64,000 nt of DNA, taken from contig JAEWCZ010000066.1 of the NCBI GenBank assembly GCA_023390335.1, positions 558,001-622,000 of the forward strand, written 5' to 3'. Below, piece after piece: positions 6,621 to 16,383 of this stretch; position 1 is the stretch's first letter; each line of letters begins with the position of its first letter. Made by a program: the position numbers and the translations under genes. This DNA is from Bacillota bacterium. Lineage in GTDB: Bacteria > Bacillota > Clostridia > Acetivibrionales > DSM-1351. The notes under the pieces are model-generated. The model was given only the letters and a program-made list of their open reading frames with translations, was not told the origin of the DNA and made no database searches.

Positions 6621-9524
6621 ATGTCTAGTATGACAACGTTGAAATTAGTAGAAGGTAATGAGTTTAAAATACGAATTGAAGATGTAACAGAGTTTAGTGA
6701 ATCTTTTTTTAAAGATATATATAATAGTGCTGCAAAAAATGTTGAAGATATCATATCAAATACAGAAAAATATCATAATACAGAATCTAATAAATCAGAT
6801 AAAAGCTTAATTAGCAACAAAAATTTTGAAGAATACAATAATGTCATCGCCTTTATTGGTGATCGAGGTTCAGGAAAGAGTTCCGCTATGGTATCATTTT
6901 CAGAGGCTTTAAGGAACCTTAAATTTGAAAAAAACAAAAATTTTGTTTCTGGATCGAATTTGGATCATTATAAAAAAATATCAAATTATAATTTTGAATG
7001 TTTAGATATTGTTGATCCAACACTATTTGAAGGTAACGAATCAATTTTTGAGGTTATAATTGCAAAAATGTTTGCCAAATTTAAAAAATTTCATGAAGAA
7101 AATGATAAAGATATAGACTTAAATGATAAAAAGAGAGTTTTAAAAGGTTTTCAAAGAGTTTACACTGATTTAAAGACAATTAATTCTGGTAGAAGCGAAC
7201 TATATAACAAAGATGTTCAGAGTGAAAATATTATCGAAACTCTCGAAATGCTTGCATCTGGCTCTAACATGCGTAAAAACTTTATTAATCTTGTTCAGGA
7301 TTGTCTAAATCTATTTGTCGGAAAAAGTATTAGTGACAAATCAAAAAGTTTTCTCGTTATATCTATTGATGATCTTGATATGAATCTTGGTCACGCAGCA
7401 AATATGGCAGAACAAATAAGAAAATATCTGCTTGTACCCAATGTTATTATACTAATGGCAGTAAAAATTGAACAATTATCTTTAGAGTTAGAGCAAGAAT
7501 ATCGTAGTCATTTTGATCAAGTAATGATTAATAATTTTCCTGATCCGAAGGAAATGGCTGTTAAGTATTTAGAAAAATTATTTCCTAATGGAAGGAAACT
7601 TTTCTTGCCCCAGATAAAGGCATTTAGTGATGGCAAAGGGGATATTATAGGCTTAAAATATGTAAAAAAATACAGTGAAGAACAACCTCTTTATCTGTAT
7701 AAAGAATTCACTGATAAAGATGGTAATGTGCGATTTCCATCAATTCAGGAGACGGTACTTGGACTTACATCTGAAAAGACAGGATTAATTTTTTTAAAAC
7801 CACAATATAATATTCATTATTTAGTTCCAAATAATTTAAGAGAACTACATAATTATTTAAGTATGCTCATTGATTTAAACAGTAATGATAAAGAAGCAAA
7901 CCTTATAAAGTTTGAAAGCTATTTTAGAAATACTTGGATAAAAAACAATCTTAGTTCAGAATATATTACTATAATTGAAACACTTTGTAATACGGACATA
8001 AGACTTAAAAATAAATATGTTGTAAAATGTATTAACCAAATAATAAATACTTATAATATTTCTGGAAGTCAAATAGAAATGCTACTATTTAAAGAAGCTG
8101 AAGTTAAGTTAAAAGATTTTTTGAACGAAACCATATCATTGAGGATTGCCAATCCAGAAGACATAAGCATCGGTGATGTCTTAAGTCTACTTAAACTTTG
8201 GAATGATTATGATGATAGTGAAAATTCAATGAAACTTTCTTTCGCAATTAAGACAATTTATTCAATAATATTATATCGTTTACTTGTTCTAGAGACTGAT
8301 ACTGGCTTAATGAATATAAAATCAAAAAATAATTATAAGAATATATGCTCTATAATTGGCGGTGATTTGTTTGGCGTATTAGGTAGTAGTTTTATTAGAA
8401 AAGATAGAGGGACTTTTACTTTTACCAGGTACGATGAATTGCCAGTTGGTGATAATACCATAGGCAATGCTCTAACAAGTATATTTGATTATTTTAGTAA
8501 TTCTAAAGAAAAACAAGACAGTATAGAAGATAATAAAGATTACAAAAAAAATAGTGAAAGTCTACAACTTATTGAGTTAATACATTATTTTACATATATA
8601 GGTAAAGATGAAACAGAACTTAAATATAAGAATCCTGTTAGGATACTTGGTAATATTGGTGTTACAAAGAATGCTACATTTAATGTAAATGCATTTTTAT
8701 TTATATTGTTAAATCCAGAAAAGAATCTTGAAAGGATTTTTTCTCATGCAATAGAAAATTATTGTGTATCAAAAAAAGTTACTTTAAATATAAAAGAAAG
8801 ATTATATCAAACAATAAATAACAATTCTCTTATAGGTTCCGTGAGAAATTGGCAAAAAGATAATAAATTAACATATCCTATTGCTGTACCTATGTATAGT
8901 TTAGAATTTCTAGAGTACATTTTGAATAGAATGGAAAACTTATATGATTTTAAACTTAAGGATGAAGCACCTAATACATATAGATATATTAATCAATATT
9001 TTAAAAGGTTTACTGATTTGGTTGATGAAATCATTGAAAATCATCCTTTCTTAAATGCTGAAAAAATGTTAATTGCTAATAATATTAATAATTTTTATGA
9101 TGTTAAGGCGGTCTGGGAATCGTGTCCTATTAAAGATTTGATAATGAAACAAAAGAATAACTTAAGTATTAAAAACTTTATAACAGTTATAGATTTCATG
9201 GAAGAAAATAGAACAGATTTAGGAAAAGAAGAACAATCTGATGATTTAAAGTGGCTAAAAAAAACTTACGATGAATTTTCTTTTAATCACATGTCTAATG
9301 TTAATAGAATGATTAGAAAGGTAAGAAATATAACACAGCATAATTACTTAAATTCTTTAAAAGTAGCACCAATGATAGAAAAACTTAATGATGTTATTTC
9401 TTCGAAAATGGATCCTAGTTTGTTTGATGGTTCTAGATCAGACAGAGACACTATAGAAAGTACAATCAAAACCATATTAAGTGAAGGGATAAAGCAATAT
9501 AATTTGGAGAATATAAATGGATAA
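6621..9524 (+). CDS. rdrA: RdrA, P-loop ATPase of a RADAR anti-phage system
   Basis: 967 residues. The Walker A motif GDRGSGKSS is at residues 80-88 and a Walker B-like FLVISIDDLDM has its acidic cluster at 250-253; the rest is helical with few recognisable motifs, as in the large KAP-like RdrA ATPases. The identification depends strongly on the next gene, which overlaps by 8 bases and has every hallmark of RdrB. In characterised RADAR systems RdrA rings associate with an RdrB shell, and the pair causes adenosine-to-inosine conversion in nucleotides and/or RNA after phage infection, stopping growth of infected cells. GGAGGG lies ahead of the ATG. Base composition is very AT-rich, typical of transferred defence genes. 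Other KAP/STAND-type ATPases are the alternative, but the gene order makes RdrA likely. Confidence 0.82.
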   Translation: MSSMTTLKLVEGNEFKIRIEDVTEFSESFFKDIYNSAAKNVEDIISNTEKYHNTESNKSDKSLISNKNFEEYNNVIAFIGDRGSGKSSAMVSFSEALRNLKFEKNKNFVSGSNLDHYKKISNYNFECLDIVDPTLFEGNESIFEVIIAKMFAKFKKFHEENDKDIDLNDKKRVLKGFQRVYTDLKTINSGRSELYNKDVQSENIIETLEMLASGSNMRKNFINLVQDCLNLFVGKSISDKSKSFLVISIDDLDMNLGHAANMAEQIRKYLLVPNVIILMAVKIEQLSLELEQEYRSHFDQVMINNFPDPKEMAVKYLEKLFPNGRKLFLPQIKAFSDGKGDIIGLKYVKKYSEEQPLYLYKEFTDKDGNVRFPSIQETVLGLTSEKTGLIFLKPQYNIHYLVPNNLRELHNYLSMLIDLNSNDKEANLIKFESYFRNTWIKNNLSSEYITIIETLCNTDIRLKNKYVVKCINQIINTYNISGSQIEMLLFKEAEVKLKDFLNETISLRIANPEDISIGDVLSLLKLWNDYDDSENSMKLSFAIKTIYSIILYRLLVLETDTGLMNIKSKNNYKNICSIIGGDLFGVLGSSFIRKDRGTFTFTRYDELPVGDNTIGNALTSIFDYFSNSKEKQDSIEDNKDYKKNSESLQLIELIHYFTYIGKDETELKYKNPVRILGNIGVTKNATFNVNAFLFILLNPEKNLERIFSHAIENYCVSKKVTLNIKERLYQTINNNSLIGSVRNWQKDNKLTYPIAVPMYSLEFLEYILNRMENLYDFKLKDEAPNTYRYINQYFKRFTDLVDEIIENHPFLNAEKMLIANNINNFYDVKAVWESCPIKDLIMKQKNNLSIKNFITVIDFMEENRTDLGKEEQSDDLKWLKKTYDEFSFNHMSNVNRMIRKVRNITQHNYLNSLKVAPMIEKLNDVISSKMDPSLFDGSRSDRDTIESTIKTILSEGIKQYNLENING

Positions 9525-12156
9525 CATTAGGAAGTGTTTAGAAATTCTTTTTAAAGAAGTACCACCCGAAATTATACTAAAAAGCTACTTTAAAAAGCAT
9601 CTTACTGAAAATAAATACTCATTTTTACATGACTATATTAATGAAAACATTTTTACAAATTTAGCTTTAAATGATTTTAGTAATTACTCTGAAGATGAAA
9701 TTTCAAATATCTTTAGTTGGGTAAATAATAAAATTGATTCTGAGGGGTTTAGCATAAAATCGGTCGCTAATTTACTTAGAGAATTTAATGATTCCGTACT
9801 TTTAGAAATTAATGAAGAACCATGCTGTCGATATGAACAAATGTTAAGATGGAGAATGTTATCCCATAAGTTGGAACAGGATATTTTTACTACATCATTT
9901 CTGGCTGAACGTGATATTAATTATTCTAAGACTAGGACGTATTTTGCATGGAATCAAATAATTAAGTCTGATAATATAAGATTGAAAAACATGTTAAACT
10001 CTGGTGTGGCAGAGAATCATTTTCATCTGAAAGGATCAGCTCCAGTTTTTAGTCTATCATGGTTAAGCCTTATGAATAATATAGTAGACAGGCAAAAAGA
10101 CTTTAAAGAGGCAGGGATAATCAATAAGCGCCTTGTACCAGATATTGATTTTGGGGAAGAGAGTTTAAAGACTGACTTTTATGTACTTGTCAAAAAAGCT
10201 TCTGTAATAAGAGCGTTTTTGTTTTGCTCACTTAATAATATAAAGTTTATGGAAGAGAAAAATATACATGAATTTTTGAAAGATCAAGATATCCTTCATA
10301 TGTATACAAGTGAAATTCAAAGTGAAATTAATTTCTTAAGGAATCAATTTGGTATTAAGCATAACAATGATAATGCAATTGACTATGCAAGTATGAATTG
10401 TGGAAATCAAAAGAACAAAAACTCTAATTGGCATTTAGTCGGTGAAAGATGCTTCTTATACCATATGTTTAAGGCTATATTTGAGAATAATAAAAAGATA
10501 ACTCAATATACCGATCTTTTTTATGCTTATTTAGTTATAAAATTGAAATTTAAAGCTGAATTAGTTCAGAATAATGATAGAGTTGGTTTTAAAAATTTTG
10601 CGGAATATCAGGATAGAAAGAGTATTTTTATAAGTAATAATCCAGTGTTAAAAAATGCCGTGTATTCAACTGCGATAAAATCTACATTGTCTGTTCAAAA
10701 TCTTAGAAGACTCGAAGCTCGAATTATGCCTGAAAACAGTGCAGTTGAACTATACAATGAAATTAGAAGGATTGATAAAATAGTAACTGATAATAACTAT
10801 GACAGTGATTCTATATATTATGATTCTTTAGCTGAAAGAGATTTTAAACATTTCTATGTTCTTCATTTTCCTAAGTCAAAAGATAAATGTAAATATATAG
10901 CTGATCCATCTAAAATTAATTACCTAACTGCGTCTGTACAGCCGAGGCATTATTTAAAAAGAAATGAGGTTAAGCGACAGTCTTTAGCTATAACTTCTCT
11001 AAGAAATAATAATAATTTCTGCGTCAAAAGAATACTTGGCATTGATGCCTGTGCAAATGAAGTAGGTTGTCGCCCGGAGGTTTTTGCGCAAGCATTTAGA
11101 TATCTCAGGAATCATAGTTTAACACAGCACTATAAACCAATTATTGCGAATGATTTTGTACCACAACTTAAATGCACTTATCATGTCGGCGAGGATTTCT
11201 TAGATATTGTCGATGGCTTACGAGCAATAGATGAAGTTCTATATTTCCTACAATTTACTCAAGGAGATAGATTAGGGCATGCACTAGCGTTAGGTGTAGA
11301 TGTAAAAGAATGGTACCAATTTAAAAAATATACATTAGTTTTACCGATGCAAGATATGTTGGATAATATTGTATGGCTGCTTTCAAAAATAAGAGAATAT
11401 AACATTGAAAATGCTCAAAGTTTGGTATATGAACTAAAGAACACTTACAATAGACTTTTTAGTGAAATTTATGCTGATACTGACGTGGTAGATTATGAAA
11501 TATATTATGATGCGTGGAAACTAAGAGGGGATAACCCGTATTGCTATTTATTTGATGATTTGGATGAAAAAAGCTTATCTTTGTGGGACAACTTTAACTT
11601 TAACAATGTCGATCAACAAATTAATTATATTAGAAAAAATAAATATGCCAGAGCTCTATATAATAAGTATCATTTCGATCCAGAAATAAAAAGAAAAGGA
11701 AATAAGCAATTAGAATTTAAAGTACCACTAAACTATGTAAATGTTGTTGAAAAAGTTCAAAAAGAACTAATGAAAATTATTTCTTATAAAGGAATAGCAA
11801 TTGAATCAAATCCTTCATCAAATTACCTTATTGGAACATTTAAAAGATATGATAAGCACCCGATTATAAAATTTTTCAATTTGGGGTTAACCACTGATAG
11901 TAAGAAAATTAAGGAATGTCCTCAACTATTTGTCTCAATTAATACTGATGATCAGGGAGTATTTGACACATATTTAGAAAATGAATATGCTCTAATGGCA
12001 ATTGCACTTGAGAAATCGAGAGATGGTGACGGAGAGCTGATATATAATCCATCAGTGATTTATGAGTGGCTTGATAAGATAAGACAGATGGGGTTACAGC
12101 AAACGTTTGCTCAAGAAACCAAAAATGTAATGGAGCAGTATGATGTTAAAGAGTGA
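9517..12156 (+). CDS. rdrB: RdrB, divergent adenosine deaminase of a RADAR system
   Basis: 879 residues, far longer than a metabolic adenosine deaminase (about 350) but normal for RdrB. The scattered deaminase motifs are all present: ENHFHLKGS with the zinc ligands H168 and H170, YHVGED with H556 and the proton-donor E559, GDRLGHALALGVD with H588, an ESNPSSN segment at 763-769, and SINTDDQGVF with D811/D812. In known systems RdrB forms a large cage and deaminates ATP/dATP and adenosines in RNA. The start overlaps rdrA (ATG 8 bases before its stop), with TTGGAGA ahead, so the two are translationally coupled. All catalytic positions look intact, so the enzyme should be active. No canonical third RADAR membrane gene (Csx27- or SLATT-like) follows. 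Confidence 0.88.
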   Translation: MDNIRKCLEILFKEVPPEIILKSYFKKHLTENKYSFLHDYINENIFTNLALNDFSNYSEDEISNIFSWVNNKIDSEGFSIKSVANLLREFNDSVLLEINEEPCCRYEQMLRWRMLSHKLEQDIFTTSFLAERDINYSKTRTYFAWNQIIKSDNIRLKNMLNSGVAENHFHLKGSAPVFSLSWLSLMNNIVDRQKDFKEAGIINKRLVPDIDFGEESLKTDFYVLVKKASVIRAFLFCSLNNIKFMEEKNIHEFLKDQDILHMYTSEIQSEINFLRNQFGIKHNNDNAIDYASMNCGNQKNKNSNWHLVGERCFLYHMFKAIFENNKKITQYTDLFYAYLVIKLKFKAELVQNNDRVGFKNFAEYQDRKSIFISNNPVLKNAVYSTAIKSTLSVQNLRRLEARIMPENSAVELYNEIRRIDKIVTDNNYDSDSIYYDSLAERDFKHFYVLHFPKSKDKCKYIADPSKINYLTASVQPRHYLKRNEVKRQSLAITSLRNNNNFCVKRILGIDACANEVGCRPEVFAQAFRYLRNHSLTQHYKPIIANDFVPQLKCTYHVGEDFLDIVDGLRAIDEVLYFLQFTQGDRLGHALALGVDVKEWYQFKKYTLVLPMQDMLDNIVWLLSKIREYNIENAQSLVYELKNTYNRLFSEIYADTDVVDYEIYYDAWKLRGDNPYCYLFDDLDEKSLSLWDNFNFNNVDQQINYIRKNKYARALYNKYHFDPEIKRKGNKQLEFKVPLNYVNVVEKVQKELMKIISYKGIAIESNPSSNYLIGTFKRYDKHPIIKFFNLGLTTDSKKIKECPQLFVSINTDDQGVFDTYLENEYALMAIALEKSRDGDGELIYNPSVIYEWLDKIRQMGLQQTFAQETKNVMEQYDVKE

Positions 12157-12335
12157 TGTAAATTAATTTGATTGATTTATTTATATCCAATGATTTCAAA
12201 GGTTAGTACTATCTTTAATTTGGATAAAATATTTTTCCGGATAAAATGGTATTTTAATTGGTAAAAGGATATGAATTATTAACTTACTTTATATAGAAGA
12301 CTACAAAAATAGTGGCTAGGGAGAATTGTATAAAG

Positions 12336-13328
12336 ATGAATAATAAAGAGTTCAATAAATGTATTTTTTGCGATACAGAGGTGGAAATCGAAAGGGGGGT
12401 AAGCGATACAATATATATTAATTGTAGAAACTGTGCGGGATATTATATAACACAATCGGCCTTAGAGGATTTACCTAATATCTTCAAAAGAGAATTAAAA
12501 GATAAAAAACATTTAATATCAGGTTATCTTAGAGAAATGTCGGACTTGGGTTTAAAAACTGAAGTAATTACCAATAGTAATTATAGAAACTTCGTAAATA
12601 ATTCTAAAATACCCCATACTATTGGTGAAAAGTTAGATAAGCTACTTTTATATTTTTATAAAAAGACCGAGTTTCTGTATCAGGATATCGCATTTGATTT
12701 TAAACAACCGGCTATATCATATGCAAAAAATGAAATAGAACTCAAAAATATGGTTGGAGCACTTTCTTCATTAGACTACATAAAACTTACAAATCAATTT
12801 GAACCACTTACATTTATATTGACACTTCCAGGGTTTGAAAAAGCTGAATCTTTAGAAAAGCAGATAATAGCAAGTAAGCAAGGATTTGTTGCAATGTGGT
12901 TTAATGGCTTTATGAATAATATTTATAACGAATTTATATCAAAAGCAATTGAAGATACAGGATATAAGCCAATGATTATTTCGAACAAAGAACATAATGG
13001 GAAGATATGTGACAATATAATAGCTGAAATTCGGAAAAGTAGGTTTCTCATAGCCGATTTTACTGGGCAGAGGGGTGGAGTATATTTTGAATCCGGATTT
13101 GCACATGGATTAGGTATACCGGTTATTTGGACATGCCAAAGGGATTGGTTTGAAGGGGTTGTAGAAAAAAATGTAATTGCTGTTGTCGATGGCGAAGAAG
13201 AAGAAATGATAATTAAGGAGAAGAGCTTTCCACACTTTGATATTAGGCAGTATAATTTTATTGTTTGGGATAATGGTCATGATTTGTATGAAAAGCTAAA
13301 AAATAGGATATTAGCGACTATTGTATAA
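12336..13328 (+). CDS. zinc-ribbon protein with TIR-like / deoxyribosyltransferase-fold C-terminal domain
   Basis: 330 residues from ATG 12336 (GGGAG ahead; the frame is open from a GTG at 12312). The N-terminus has two paired cysteines (KCIFC and NCRNC about 20 residues apart), suggesting a zinc ribbon. A helical middle follows. The last 130 residues read GFVAMWF..., SKAIEDTGYKPMII, ICDNIIAEIRKSRFLIADFT, GGVYFESGFAHGLGIPVIWT, the pattern of TIR-like or nucleoside 2-deoxyribosyltransferase-fold domains found in defence proteins, with the Glu in FESGFAHGL as the candidate catalytic residue. Such domains often break down NAD or nucleotides. It stands 180 bases after rdrB with its own ribosome site, so it may be an independent single-gene defence unit or a RADAR partner. 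Function is inferred. Confidence 0.68.
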   Translation: MNNKEFNKCIFCDTEVEIERGVSDTIYINCRNCAGYYITQSALEDLPNIFKRELKDKKHLISGYLREMSDLGLKTEVITNSNYRNFVNNSKIPHTIGEKLDKLLLYFYKKTEFLYQDIAFDFKQPAISYAKNEIELKNMVGALSSLDYIKLTNQFEPLTFILTLPGFEKAESLEKQIIASKQGFVAMWFNGFMNNIYNEFISKAIEDTGYKPMIISNKEHNGKICDNIIAEIRKSRFLIADFTGQRGGVYFESGFAHGLGIPVIWTCQRDWFEGVVEKNVIAVVDGEEEEMIIKEKSFPHFDIRQYNFIVWDNGHDLYEKLKNRILATIV

Positions 13329-13337
13329 CAACAACCT

Positions 13338-13361
13338 AAATTGAAAGTTATCTTTCAATTT
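13338..13361 (+). terminator. stem-loop after the TIR-like gene
   Basis: Perfect 10-bp stem AAATTGAAAG / CTTTCAATTT with loop TTAT, 9 bases after the stop. No T run follows, so termination would be weak. Confidence 0.45.
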
Positions 13362-13411
13362 AATATTAAAAAGAAGGGTACCAAGGTTAATTATAATTTA
13401 AGTCGTAGTAG

Positions 13412-14330
13412 GTGACTGTGTTGCAAAATAATATAAAGGCAATTTTGAAAAGAATAAAGAGAAATCAAATGAAAAAGAGATTGGCTAATGAGTCTAAAAA
13501 AAGTATATTCACCTTTAATGATTTTATAAACTTTACAGATGAAATAATTAATACAACAAATACATATCTTGATAAGCAGCGGAGTAAGTTTGATTTAGAT
13601 ACTGGGATTGTTGAAAGAATATCACCTGATACAGGTATGCTTATATATATATATTACCGTTGATTGAAGAAATTAAAAGTTTTTATAACAATGAACTATG
13701 TATTTCAGCAGCTATGTGTAAAGCTGCCTTTGATAATAATAGTAGTTACAAGGTAAAAGCATATTATTGTGAAGGCGTTATTTTTAGACTGGAATCTGTT
13801 TGGGAATATCTTTTTATTATTTTGAGTGAATATCTTCATACAGAGCTAGTTGTTGGGTATGATATTAAGGAAGATTTAATGAATGCAAAATGCCATAACA
13901 TACGGTTTAATAAAACTGCCGCAGGTATAAAACCGGAAGTGACTCCTGTTGAACCATCAAAAAAATTCAAATAATTGAAAGACTACAAAAGGAATTAAAA
14001 GTCTTTAAAATAGCTCAAAAAAATAAAAGTAATACTGTTTATAAGACGATTAAACAGAAATATTGCATTAGTGATAGAATTCAAGTTTTATTTGATTTAT
14101 ATAAGTCTTCAGCAGAAAACGAGATAGTAAATCTAAGAAATGAGATAATTCATAGAAGACCATTAGGGGTAAAATTTTCGATGGGTAAGCTAAGCATAGC
14201 TCCCGGGCAGGCTGTTTGTATTGACAATAAAGGTTGGTATGATATTAATAAATTACCTGAACTTATTGAAGAGAATCTCAAATCAGTAAGAATGGCAATT
14301 CAAATATTACGAATTAATCTTTCTAAATGA
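13412..14330 (+). pseudogene. HEPN-domain protein broken by two frameshifts
   Basis: Three consecutive frames join into one plausible protein of about 300 residues. Segment 1 (13412-13663) ends just after a TA repeat (GGTATGCTTATATATATA). Segment 2 (13660-13974) continues with LIEEIKSFYNNELC and stops just after a run of seven A at about 13960. Segment 3 (about 13950-14330) continues in another frame with IERLQKELKVFKIAQKNK and contains LRNEIIHRRP, the R-x4-H motif of HEPN ribonuclease domains, as in the Cthe_2314-type HEPN family. Both breaks coincide with simple repeats, so sequencing error, mutation or phase variation could each explain them. It sits between two defence modules. Segment 2 could still start at TTG 13660, overlapping the first stop. 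Confidence 0.6.
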
Positions 14331-14589
14331 TGTCCCCAACACTCTAAAAAATAAGGATAAGATCTTTTATGCCTGTAATACCAAATGTAATAAATGTCTA
14401 AAAACAAGTGTAATTGCTGATATGCATGTTGAAGAAATCAAAAAAAATAGTTCGTTGTCACTAATCTGTCCTTGGTGTAAATCAAAAGATATTAGTATTC
14501 ATGAAAAAGAAACAGTTAATGAGAGATTTTATTTTTCAAACGTAGTTGATTATATGAAAATTCTTTCCAATCATTGGGATAGTAAGTAA
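14290..14589 (+). pseudogene. zinc-ribbon fragment without a clear start
   Basis: An open frame of about 100 codons overlapping the end of the HEPN frame and ending at TAA 14587-14589. It carries YACNTKCNKCLKTS and, 25 residues on, ICPWCKSKDI, four or five cysteines that suggest a zinc ribbon. There is no ATG or GTG before the cysteines and no ribosome site, so it is either the C-terminal part of the frameshifted HEPN protein or a remnant of another gene. Confidence 0.4.
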
Positions 14590-14647
14590 TTTAGGAATAA
14601 ATAATGAGTATGAAGAATGTAAAACAAATATTTTTGGAGGGATATAA

Positions 14648-16357
14648 ATGTTAGATATTGACGGCATATATTTTCATGGATATAAAAGTTTTAATTCCAA
14701 AGAGGGCGTTTCGATTGACCAACTAAAAAATATTAATTTAATTATTGGTAAAAATAATAGTGGTAAATCTAGCATAATAGATATAATTTGCTATTTATTT
14801 GATATACAAAAGTTTAGTGACAATCGAGGCAAAGTTGAAAGTATTGAATATTCTTTAAAACTTAATGAAAAAAATATAAGCTCTACTTTCGATAAGTATA
14901 CAAGTGGTGGAGGTATTAATGAAAATCATTATAGTTATGGAGCGCGGTATATTGGAGACAGTTTAAGAGTTATTGTAGATATTGAAACTAATTCTTATGC
15001 AAATAGTAGGTATCATTGGAAAAATAAATATTCAAATAAGAATGATACAACTAAATTTGGTACCGCAAAGCAATATTGGGATACGTTGGCAGCACGAAAT
15101 AGTGATTTATTAAGTGAATATTCTTTTAGAAGATTAAATGCCGAAAGAAACATTGTGCCAGAGATGGAAGAACAAGATATAGAACTGCATCCGGATGGAA
15201 GTGGTGCTAGCAATATGATTAGAAAATTTATAAACTTTAATGAATTAGATGAAAAAAAAGTTGAAGTTGAGTTGTTAAATGAATTGAATAAAATTATGTA
15301 TCCGGATGCATTTTTTGAAAGTATTCGTGTACAACAAATAGAATCTAATGGTAAATTACTATGGGAGATATTTTTAGAAGAAAAAGAAGCCGGTAGATTT
15401 GCACTATCTCAATCTGGTAGTGGATTGAAAACAATTATATTAATTCTTATTAATATAATATTGATACCTGAGATAACTAAAAATAAGCTCATTTTCGCTT
15501 TTGAAGAAATTGAGAATAATTTACATCCAGCATTACAGCGTAGGGTATTTGATTATCTTTATTCATATTCAGAAAATAAAGAAGTTTGCATGTTTATAAC
15601 TACACACTCGCACGTGGCAATTAATGCTTATAATAATAAACATAATGCTCAAATAATTCATGTTTGTAAAGAGAATAATACTTCTACTATTTCTATAGTA
15701 GATAATTATATAGATAAAATACATATATTAGATGATCTTGATGTTCGTGCTAGCGATTTATTTCAAGCAAATGGTATTATATGGGTTGAAGGACCATCTG
15801 ATAGGGTTTATATAAATAAATGGATTTCTATTTTTGGTAATAACGAACTTATTGAAGGTAAGCATTATCAGTTTCTGTATTACGGAGGGAAATTACTATC
15901 ACATTATTCAGCTCTATCAGATGAAGAAAGCAATTTAATTAGTATATTACTAACAAATAGAAATTCTATAATAGTAATAGATAGTGATAAGAGAAGCAAG
16001 AAATCTCACATTAATAGTACCAAAATAAGAATTCAAGAAGAATTTAAAGAAAGAAATTGCTTGTGTTGGATCACAAAAGGAAAAGAAATTGAAAATTATT
16101 TATGTAAGGATGCTATAGAGAAATTTTTTAATGTTAGCCTTGAAAAAGAATGTGGACAATACGAGTTATTTCCTGTATATATTAAAAAATTTGATGAAAC
16201 ATTTTCTAATCATAAAGTTGATTTTGCAAATCGAGTCTCTCTTTTTATAACAGATGAAAATTCTAAAAAAATATTAGATCTAAAACAATGGATAAATAAA
16301 ATATGCTATGAAATAAATAAATGGAATAAGCTTAATGAAAGCATTTCTATAAAGTAA
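14648..16357 (+). CDS. OLD-family ATPase with C-terminal TOPRIM nuclease domain
   Basis: 569 residues. The ABC-type ATPase half has Walker A GKNNSGKSS (34-42), a signature-like ALSQSGSGLKT, and Walker B IFAFEEIENNLHPALQRR followed by the TTHSH switch. The second half is a TOPRIM domain: WVEGPSDRVY with E381, then IVIDSDK with D445 and D447, and KEIENYL. This is the layout of OLD (overcoming lysogenization defect) nucleases, which include GajA of Gabija. Here no UvrD-like helicase (GajB) follows; instead the partners are a small membrane protein 26 bases on and a PIN-like protein. GGAGGG is well placed before the ATG. All metal-binding acidic residues appear present, so a DNA-cleaving, ATP-regulated role is likely. 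Confidence 0.86.
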   Translation: MLDIDGIYFHGYKSFNSKEGVSIDQLKNINLIIGKNNSGKSSIIDIICYLFDIQKFSDNRGKVESIEYSLKLNEKNISSTFDKYTSGGGINENHYSYGARYIGDSLRVIVDIETNSYANSRYHWKNKYSNKNDTTKFGTAKQYWDTLAARNSDLLSEYSFRRLNAERNIVPEMEEQDIELHPDGSGASNMIRKFINFNELDEKKVEVELLNELNKIMYPDAFFESIRVQQIESNGKLLWEIFLEEKEAGRFALSQSGSGLKTIILILINIILIPEITKNKLIFAFEEIENNLHPALQRRVFDYLYSYSENKEVCMFITTHSHVAINAYNNKHNAQIIHVCKENNTSTISIVDNYIDKIHILDDLDVRASDLFQANGIIWVEGPSDRVYINKWISIFGNNELIEGKHYQFLYYGGKLLSHYSALSDEESNLISILLTNRNSIIVIDSDKRSKKSHINSTKIRIQEEFKERNCLCWITKGKEIENYLCKDAIEKFFNVSLEKECGQYELFPVYIKKFDETFSNHKVDFANRVSLFITDENSKKILDLKQWINKICYEINKWNKLNESISIK

Positions 16358-16383
16358 TAATTTAAGGAATAGGGAGGTACATA

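Noticed and set aside
12157..12335. Search for a third RADAR gene (Csx27/SLATT-like membrane protein) after rdrB
   Set aside because: The following gene is soluble with a TIR-like domain, and no membrane-protein gene lies between rdrB and it.
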